In this document: positions 57,448 to 64,000 of the stretch, piece by piece
Layout of the letters: the number at the start of each line of letters is the position of its first letter
Numbering within the stretch: the stretch's first letter is position 1
From: Hanleya hanleyi
Taxonomy: Eukaryota > Mollusca > Polyplacophora > Lepidopleurida > Hanleyidae
Direction: 5' to 3'
Assembly: GCA_036873755.1 (NCBI GenBank)
Contig: JAVTVY010025401.1
Coordinates: 45,124-109,123 of the forward strand
Length of the DNA stretch: 64,000 bases
Position numbers and translations under genes: made by a program
The notes under the pieces: model-generated
What the model was told of the DNA's origin: nothing
The model's database searches: none
The model's input: the letters and a program-made list of their open reading frames with translations, nothing else

Positions 57448-57488
57448 TTTTTCTCTCGGCCCCTTTCGAAAAAAAGGGGGGGGGGCGT
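57448..57488 (+). other. C-run / A-run / G-run stem after the recombinase ORF
   Basis: 'cggcccctttcgaaaaaaag' followed by a run of G can form a CCCCTTT/AAAGGGG hairpin. The decayed element has the corresponding 'ccccaattttcaaaaaaaag' + G-run at about 28945-28975, so the feature is shared by diverged elements. It may be a 3'-end or packaging signal; that is inference. Confidence 0.5.
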
Positions 57489-57695
57489 GTCTTGCATCTC
57501 AGCCTTGAAGTCAGAGTAGCAACAGAGGTTCCCTGTGTACCATAGGCATACAGGTTATTACTGTTGTATGTTCTCATGGATCCTCTGTGAGGTAGAAGAT
57601 CTGTGATTTCTACTCTGTACTAGTCACCATGTATGGCATTTATCACTAACCACGGATTGTATCAGTTTGCCCACCTACCTTACGGTGGCACTCTA

Positions 57696-57871
57696 TGCAA
57701 AGAGTGGAAGTGAGGTAAGTTTTCAGCGCAAATAACAAAAAAATTTCACAGGTAAATTTTCTGTTATTAAGCTAAAACTTACCTCACTTCCAGTGATGCC
57801 CGCCCATCCTCCCCGCTATGATACATCCAGTTTTAGCTTAATAACAGAAAATTTACCTGTGAATTTTTTTT
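57696..57871 (+). repeat. DIRS-like right inverted repeat and terminal hairpin
   Basis: 57696-57736 complements the left terminal repeat. It is followed by a stem (57738-57779) that pairs with 57830-57871 over about 42 bp with one mismatch. The loop (57780-57829) carries another aacttacctcacttcc and 'gtgatgcccgcccatcct'. The decayed element has the same order (aacttaccttcacatacc + gtgatggccctcccagcctc), so this is part of the family's architecture. Confidence 0.75.
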
Positions 57872-57983
57872 GTTTCTTTGTCTATTTGCCAGTAGAGCTG
57901 GGTCACAATCCTCTAACATTGAGCATAAAATAATATCACTGCCTTTCACAACCAGGAACTACTTTTCATATGGTCTTTTGCAG

Positions 57984-58065
57984 TGGTATTCCGATGGTGC
58001 CAGGCATCTTGACACAGCCTTTTTACCCCACATTTTCACACAGATGACCTCTCTGGCTGTGAAAG
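57984..58065 (+). CDS. Possible isolated exon
   Basis: Between acceptor atggtcttttgcag and donor AAAG|gtgacc one frame is open for 27 codons with protein-like composition (WYSDGARHLDTAFLPHIFTQ, MTSLAVK); the other two frames are closed. The next exon-like segment (about 58266-58341, PRYTGIVTTNNPSFGEDAIH) does not match in phase. No family is recognised. Confidence 0.25.
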
Positions 58066-58569
58066 GTGACCATGTTATTTTTTATTTTTTTTTGGCCATG
58101 TGAAATTTTGCTATATTTCCCCAAACCCACAAACAAATTAACGTCGAGCACTCAGTATTTACCAAAATACTCCATATTTCTAAGTGGGTCGGTCAGTCTG
58201 TACGACATTAGCAGATTGAAAAGCACAAGAGAAATTGACACGAGTAAAGTTATGGTGTATTTTCAGCCCCGATACACCGGCATTGTCACTACTAATAATC
58301 CCTCCTTTGGAGAAGATGCCATCCATCTAATACGCATAGATTAGATTATTATAAACATCTGCATATGTCTCTGGACATGGTGGAAGTGTTTTGTCAATAA
58401 GCAGGGAATAGGTCCAGTAAGGTTTTGCAACCAGTATACCGGTACGGTCACCCAAATTCTGGTCGATACTTCATGTAAGCGATCACGAGAATTATCTCTG
58501 GGGCCATTCATTTCTACAGCAGAGGATTGAAGACGGCACTTTGGGTACTTTTTCACAGCAGTAGATTGA

Positions 58570-59215
58570 AGTATCATCAGCGGTGAAATGAAGACGGTAG
58601 TTTCAATATTATACTTTTGCTCAGCGGTAGATACGGCACATTGGAGTAATATGATTATTTAGCGGCAGATTGAGACAGCGGTTTGATAGCTTTCTCCTTT
58701 TCCTCAGCGGTGGAATGGAGACGATAGTTTGAATCGTCTCCCATGCTTTGAAGCACAGCGGTGGAATGAAGACGGTAGTTTGAATATTATACTTTTGCTC
58801 AGCGGTAGATACGGCACTTTGGATAGTGTTATTATTTAGCGGCAGATTGAGACGGCGGTTTGATAGCCTCCTTCTTTTTCTCAGCGGTGGAAATTGGAAT
58901 GGAGATGGTTTGAATCGTCTCCCTTGCTTTGAAGCACTTTTCCATCAGCGGTGGAATGAAGACGGTAGTTTGAATATTATACTTTTGCTCGGCGGTAGAT
59001 ACAGCACTTTGGATAGTATTATTATTTAGCGACAGATTGAGACGGCAGTTTGATAGCCTTCTCCTTTTCCTCAGCGGTGGAATGGAGACGGTGGTTTGAA
59101 TCGTCTCCCTTGCTTTGAAGTAGTTTTTTCTCTGCGGTGGAATGAAGACGGTAGTTTGAATATTATACTTTTGCTCAGCGGTAGATACGGCACTTTGGAT
59201 CGTATTATTAGCAGC
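58570..59215 (+). repeat. Satellite family S4, about 185-bp units (3.5 copies)
   Basis: Units repeat 'gaatattatacttttgctca', 'gcggtagatacggcactttgg', 'agcggcagattgagacggc', 'ttctccttttcctcagcggt' and 'ggaatggagacg'. Starts recur near 58600, 58780, 58970 and 59158. The array runs directly into S1. Confidence 0.85.
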
Positions 59216-59790
59216 ACGAAATAATGGAATGAACTCTAGTGGCGCCACCTCCGGGCGGATTTTGCTGAAACGCAACACCAACAACGTTTTGTCGCAAGGA
59301 ATGCATTTGCCAAATTTCGAAAGAATCAGACAAAACGTTCGAAAGTTAACGCTCGCGAAGGATTTGAACAAACATCCACGGACATGCACTGAAGATTGGA
59401 ACAACACCCAGTGGCGCCACCTACAGGCGGATCTTGCTGAAACGTAATATCAACCGACGTCACAAAGAATGCAGATGCCAAATTTCGGAGGAATCCGACA
59501 AAGCATTTAGGAGTTATCTCTTGCGAAGTATTTGAACATACATGCGTCCACGGACATCCACGGACAAGCACAGAAGATTGGAACAAGAGGCAGTGGCGCC
59601 ACCTTCGGGTGGATTTTGCTGAAACAATACCAACCGACGTCTTGTCGCAAAGAATGCAGATGCCAAATTTCGGAGGAATCCGATAAAGCATTTGGAAGTT
59701 ATCGCTTGCGAAGTATTTGAACTGACATCCACGGACATCCACGGACACATAGAAACAAGAACCATTTTAAAGTCCCCGGCCGCAACGCGG
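59216..59790 (-). repeat. Satellite family S1, inverted copies (3 units) and end hairpin
   Basis: Three units of about 180 bp ('agtggcgccacctacaggcg', 'atgccaaatttcggaggaat', 'ccacggacatccacgga') are the reverse complement of the S1 array at 2.06 kb. The array ends with attttaaa and a perfect 12-bp hairpin, GTCCCCGGCCGC aac GCGGCCGGGGAC (59770-59797). Tandem core repeats plus a terminal hairpin recall Helitron/Helentron-related non-autonomous elements, but the other diagnostic ends were not established. Confidence 0.75.
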
Positions 59791-59797
59791 CCGGGGA

Positions 59798-60140
59798 CAA
59801 TTAAAAGGTTAAACTAGCATGACTGAGAAGTCAAAGTACGTCCCAGTTATGAAAACATTGTTATTGATGTTCGAACTGTTCGAATTATACATATTGAGTC
59901 TCAAGTTATTTGGATGACATAAATCCTATACGTACGAACTAAGTGATTTACAGAAGCGATAATGGTCTTTATACTCGGAGCCCTATGCAAAATTATCTTG
60001 GTTATCAATTGATGTACCACAGTCATCCAAATATACATAATGCATATATCTATGTCATAATAAGTGGATATCGTTTAGAACGCGCTAGTCAAATTGAAGA
60101 ATATAGATGAAATAGTGCGGAGCATCTAGGTCATAGGTAA
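59798..60140. other. No feature seen
   Basis: AT-rich spacer between the S1 hairpin and the R2-like copy. Nothing was recognised. Confidence 0.4.
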
Positions 60141-62155
60141 TCACTTTTGGTTCTTGTTATGTTTTAGAAATATTTGTCTGTGGGGTCATATGACTTCTTG
60201 TCAGTACTCCGGCATCGTTTTTCACCACCCGTTTAATTGTTGCCTGTATATGGTGAGATTCTTATGGCAAGCCAAAGTGCTTTTTATTCCGAATTTCCGA
60301 TATCGGGAATTCAATTCCCGATATCGGAAATAGAATTTCCCATATCGGGAATTCAATTTCCGATATCGGAAATAGAATTTCCCATATCGGAAATTGTCAC
60401 CGAATTTCCGATATCGGAAATGAAAGCTCTGGAAGCTTTACAAAACCTAGGGGTGCATTCCACACCTGAATGATGTGCAGCTAAAAACAGGCATGGGTTC
60501 GGATCTTTGGCCATAAATAGATGTAAAATCTTTAACAAAAACCTTGTAAAAGTATATATTTTCTAAATGGGCACACTCGTGTCATTATTTCAGGAGGCTT
60601 GTGAGATATTGAAATTGAAAAGGAAAGACGTGCAATCCTCCTTAACCCTTCTTCAACTTTTCTGAAAAACTCGATAAAATATATGAAAATGTGTCAAATT
60701 CTACCCGCAATCCAGCGAAAACGTATGAAATGGTTTTCTTTTTATGTATGTTCAAGTGTTTCCCGTCCAAAGGACAATTTAAAATGGCGAAAAAACAGGG
60801 GGTCGACCTACTCGTTTTTTGTAAAATTTTATCGCCATAAAGGAATCATTTTGGTCCGCCAGATATTCAATTCCGGACACGATTAACTCTGTAGTGGCGA
60901 GTGGGTGCGATCAACAAGCAATTGTTATATCCTCGTTTGGAGAAATGGTTACGTCCAGCAGGGTGGTACTATAGATATCAGTTAGTAGAAAGGTAAGAAT
61001 AATTACTTCTTAATTAAGCTTCCAGAGCTTGTGTGTGAATGACTTGTGTGTAAGGGCGAGTGTGAGGGACTCAAGGAAGATTGGTTTTGTACTAATTGAA
61101 TCCCCTCCGTAAATAAAGTATTATTATATTATTATTATTATTACCTTGCTGTCAAAATCGGGCGACCTTCCTTATTATAAAATTAGGGAGGGAGCACTTT
61201 GTACGAAACCGTGGCAAGTGTGGTGTGCACCCTAGAGTTGCAATTTCCGATATCGGGAATTCAGTGACAATTCCCGATATCGGAAATTGAATTTCCGATA
61301 ACGAGAATTGAATTTCCGATATCGGGAATTGTCCCCGAATTTCCGATATCGGAATTCAATTTCCGATATCGAAAATTCTAATTTCCGATATCGGGAATTG
61401 CAATTTCCGATATCGGGAATTGCAATTTCCGATATCGGATATTCAATTTCCGATATCGAGAATTCAATTTCCGATATCGGAAATAGAAGGTCATGAATTT
61501 TCGATATCGGAAATTTTAATTCCGATATCGGAAATTTTAATTCCGATATCGGGAATTCAATTTGCAATATCGGAAATTCTCGAATAAAAAGCACTTTGGC
61601 TTGCCATATATTCTGCTGGTGGACGTTTCGTCCTCGAGGCTTGCCCTCTGTACAAATCATTGTGATTGTAGTTTTGTGACTTGTAATCTTGGTGTAGAAT
61701 GAAGCGCTTGGTCGGCGTCAAGCATCACAGGTATGTGTTCTGAATATGAACTTGCACTGAATAAATACTCGCTCGTTTGGGCCGTTACTATCTGGCGGTC
61801 ACATAGTTCGTCATTTTCCAACAGTTGACTTGATAGGGCTATTACATCATCGCTCTGAAACATTTGTACCTAATACCGCTCAAACCGGGGCTAGGAGCCG
61901 TTTGCATTTGCGTACACTTCGCCATCCATAGATGACCGAGATGGTTACAGGTTGGAGCCGTGTGGTCATGTCATTCAATATGTCCACGCGAACAGCTAAA
62001 ATAAAAGCGTGGCTGGAATACAAATCACAGGGATCGCCTTTGGTTCTTGTGATGTTTATAGAAGTATGCAGTCAGTAAATTTTTCTATGGGGTCATAGGA
62101 CTTCTTGTCGATACGTCGGCATCGCTTTTTCGTCACCCTTTTAATGTTGCGTTTA
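60141..62155 (+). mobile_element. R2-like (R2') unit with about 110-bp terminal direct repeats, interrupted by a TIR element
   Basis: Similar sequence, 'tttggttcttgt(t/g)atgtttta ... tggggtcata(t/g)gacttcttgt ... cggcatcg(t/c)tttt', occurs at about 60141-60245 and 62037-62155. Between them are the R2 landmarks 'tctgctggtggacgtttcgtcc' (61613-61634) and the 3' module 'ctaataccgctcaaaccggg ... gctaaaataaaagcgt'. Removing the inserted element (60263-61609) leaves about 670 bp, comparable to R2. The layout (direct terminal repeats around a body with an RT-linked 3' module) would fit LTR-like repeats of Penelope-type insertions. Confidence 0.6.
60263..61608. mobile_element. 1.35-kb TIR element with arrays of an AATTTCCGATATCGGAAATT palindrome
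   Basis: Terminal inverted repeats TATGGCAAGCCAAAGTGCTT + TTTATTC (27 bp, perfect) bound the element, with ATTCT on each side (60258-60262 and 61610-61614) as a probable target duplication. Uninterrupted R2 copies read 'gagattctgctgg' at this point. Immediately inside the ends lie about 6 (60291-60422) and about 15 (61241-61580) imperfect palindromes of about 20-22 bp, centred on GATATC. Further in, 'cctaggggtgcattccacac' is partly inverted near 61210-61240. The middle (60430-61240) has no convincing transposase. The FPISEIE-type frames are translations of the palindrome. Confidence 0.8.
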
Positions 62156-62460
62156 ATTTGTCTATACAGATAAGAACATTCAATACTATTCTGAACAGTA
62201 TCTTAAAAACTAACACAGAACAAGGTTTAACCTACCTAATCCATGTACGCTACTGCAATAATTTACATCTAATTTCAATCTACATATGCGGAAAGTGATA
62301 TTAGATATCAATGTCTCAACTGGTCTTCACATATCGTCAGATGTAAGTTGTTACACCCAGGCCATCTGTGTAAGTAAGATGGCCATTCAAGATCATGTCC
62401 AGCATACCGGTATAGCGCTACTGGCCCTGCAGGCACCCTAGCGCTACAGACCCTACAGCC

Positions 62461-62814
62461 ACATCATATTTAGACCTATGTCTCTATAAAAATGAAGCGG
62501 GCCTTCTCTCTCGTCGACTGTATGACGAAAGAGATTATTACAATTTCGACATCGTAAACTATCCCTTTCTGGATAGTAATATTCCAGTGGGACCTGCATA
62601 TGGCGTATACATATCACGCCTAGTAGCATTTGCTAGATCCTGTGTTAAATGTGACGATTTTAATCAACGTCACAAAACATTGTTGCAGAAACTTATAAAA
62701 CAGGGCTACACCAAGCGCCTCCACTCAAAGTTTCTCAAATTTGGCGATACATATCGCATGCTGATAGCAAAATACGAGCATAGCGTGCAAGATCTATGGC
62801 GTTACGTTTCGTAA
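62461..62814 (+). pseudogene. Reverse transcriptase C-terminal fragment of a retroelement
   Basis: The frame reads SYLDLCLYKNEAGLL, LYDERDYYNFDIVNYPFLDS, GPAYGVYISRLVAFARSC and then a helical, basic tail to TAA. This YLDL...YDxRDxFxFxIVNFPFL...YGVYISQLxRxAR pattern is the thumb-side end of a metazoan retroelement RT family. I recall it from many marine invertebrate genomes and suspect, without proof, that it is Penelope-related. The palm motifs are missing and a stop (TAG 62413) lies upstream, so only a 5'-truncated remnant is present. It is immediately followed by the R2 3' module. Confidence 0.75.
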
Positions 62815-62950
62815 CTTATATCTAATTCCGCTTAACCCGGGGCTAGGGGCCGTATGAACCCATGTACTTCAAGATCCTCATGGTACTCATATGAACAGTC
62901 ACAATCAAAGCGTGCCTGAGATACATCATTCTTTATATGACGACTTTACA
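62815..62950 (+). repeat. R2 3' module directly after the RT fragment
   Basis: 'tatctaattccgcttaaccc', 'ggggctaggggccgt', 'tatgaacag' and 'aaagcgtgcctgagataca' match R2 copies A-C and R2' in order. Here the module starts at the RT stop codon, so it is most likely the 3' untranslated region of the autonomous element. Confidence 0.75.
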
Positions 62951-63393
62951 ACGAATATTATGGATTAAGAATACTGATCAGCGATACGGATTTGATATTT
63001 TTGGAACATCATGATGTCTTGTCCTGTATCTGTTCTATTATTAATAAGACTATGGAAAAGAACAACAAAAAGATGATCATTTGAAAGCCCGTCTCATTCG
63101 CCAAATGCAAAATGAGCGATTTTTTTCAAGCCCGAATGCTGGTTTTGAAACGGGTGGTTCGATTACTGTTGATGCAGATGCAGAAATGCAAGCGCCGAAG
63201 GTGCGATGCCCTGTTAGTTGTCTTTGTGAATATTTGAAAATCTAGAAGTGAAATGGCACTTTGTGGCTCATTTTGACAGCATATTTCTGACTTTTGTAAA
63301 TTTTAGAATGACGTAAGTACGTAGCAAGGCTTTTGAAGTGGAACTAAGGCCGATACTTTTCTGATTTTATATAGGGTCACAATAGCTAAATAA

Positions 63394-63644
63394 TAATCTC
63401 TATCCCCTCCTGCGCACTATTTTAAAATCTTGAGCACTATTGTGAAATAGTAACGAATATATCGCCGTCTGAATTTTCCAGTCGACAACTTTCACTTTAC
63501 ACGCGCCATGTTCAATTGCAAACGGCCAGTACACATACACCGTGACGTCACCAACATGGCGGGTAGAGAGTTGAAGTTTTCGACTGGAAAATTCACAATA
63601 GTGCGCAAAATTTTAAAATAGTGCGCAGGAGGGGATAGAGATTA
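63394..63644. mobile_element. Foldback MITE, 251 bp
   Basis: Inverted ends taatctctatcccctcctgc / gcaggaggggatagagatta extend through 'gcactattttaaaat', and an inner pair (gaattttccagtcga / tcgactggaaaattc) is also inverted. The centre contains TGACGTCA. There is no ORF. The TAA/TTA at the ends makes the target duplication ambiguous. Confidence 0.75.
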
Positions 63645-64000
63645 GATGTACGGCAGTTTCAGAGGTGGGTGATTCGTAATAAAATTATCTAAAACCCTCG
63701 CTGGAGCAACCACCTCGCTGGGGGTCTAATAACACCCCAGCCACCAGTCAGATTTTTGGACCGGATTCGGGGCCTTCGCGCACATCGCCGGCAGTGACAT
63801 CATATATAGTAAAATAGATGTTTAACGAAAATTTTGATTACTTTTCAAGTCTGCATAATACCTCCGTTGACCTGGCGTTAAAAAGAATTATCTGGAGATA
63901 ATTTTCCCTGTTTATCTGGACAGAGCATATGAAAAGTAGTTCGCTCATGTGCAACACTAAAGGAGTTGTTTGGTCGGATTCAAACTGAACCGTGCGTTGG
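63645..64000. other. No feature seen at the right edge
   Basis: No coding signal or repeat recognised. A short GC-rich patch (about 63700-63790) contains 'cctcgctg' and 'ccagccaccag' words without clear structure. Confidence 0.4.

Larger units (their letters stand above)
52700..57871 (+). mobile_element. DIRS-like tyrosine-recombinase retrotransposon, nearly intact
   Basis: Inverted terminal repeats of 41 bp (GTTATTTGCACTGAAAACTT... at 52700-52740; complement at 57696-57736, one mismatch) enclose three + strand ORFs: gag-like, RT/RNase H plus C-terminal domain, and tyrosine recombinase. Beyond the right repeat lies a hairpin with a stem of about 42 bp (57738-57779 / 57830-57871). Its loop repeats the aaaacttacctcacttcc core, like the internal complementary region of DIRS elements that templates circle formation. 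DIRS elements integrate through a tyrosine recombinase rather than an integrase and make no target duplication; none is seen. Apart from a probable frameshift near the start of ORF1 the element looks young. Confidence 0.85.

Noticed and set aside
60291..61580. Regular palindromic arrays considered as a CRISPR array
   Set aside because: Animal DNA; units are back-to-back without unique spacers and lie inside TIRs.

Overview
The window is nuclear DNA of an animal. It has spliced protein-coding genes with GT-AG introns, long introns, minisatellites and a dense load of transposons. I infer a marine lophotrochozoan, most likely a mollusc. The evidence is circumstantial: a DIRS-type retrotransposon, arrays of TGACCTTGACCT repeats, and 'ggacggacg...' repeats ending in a GC-rich hairpin. 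No sequence here names the species.

Host genes. (1) The clearest gene is a DRAP1/NC2-alpha homologue (histone-fold subunit of the NC2 transcriptional repressor) on the + strand. Its seven coding exons lie between 13323 and 39592 and keep phase throughout (460 codons). Exon 6 encodes a long tandem array of a 16-residue unit, which makes the protein about twice the usual length. (2) Running away from it on the - strand is a small coiled-coil gene that I do not recognise. It has seven phase-consistent exons from 12484 down to 7947, with a possible further 5' exon at 14657-14746. (3) Two isolated exon-like segments (51613-51776 and 57984-58065) may belong to other genes.

Mobile DNA. A nearly intact DIRS-like tyrosine-recombinase retrotransposon occupies about 52700-57871 (gag-like ORF, RT/RNase H ORF, tyrosine recombinase ORF, inverted terminal repeats, end hairpin). 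A decayed relative fills 22806-29546 inside DRAP1 intron 1 and stops about 50 bp before exon 2. A 4.1-4.4 kb non-coding repeat occurs twice in direct orientation (3267-7391 and 47207-51611), flanking the host genes. DRAP1 intron 1 also holds a large inverted repeat (16242-18590 / 20515-21796). One arm carries a TTAA-flanked piggyBac-type MITE and the other arm preserves the empty site. A reverse-transcriptase fragment (62461-62814) is followed by a 3' module that recurs in several short non-autonomous copies. Smaller TIR or foldback elements lie at 7507, 10171, 32700, 46300, 60263 and 63394. The 60263 element carries arrays of a near-perfect AATTTCCGATATCGGAAATT palindrome.

Tandem arrays include three 170-190 bp satellites (2.06-3.24, 34.34-34.86 and 58.57-59.79 kb), minisatellites in DRAP1 intron 4 (31.32-32.48 kb) and 3' of the gene (40.48-41.33 kb), and degenerate repeats rich in nuclear-receptor half-sites (42.04-43.57 kb). 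No rRNA, tRNA or CRISPR was found. All percentages and copy numbers are by eye.
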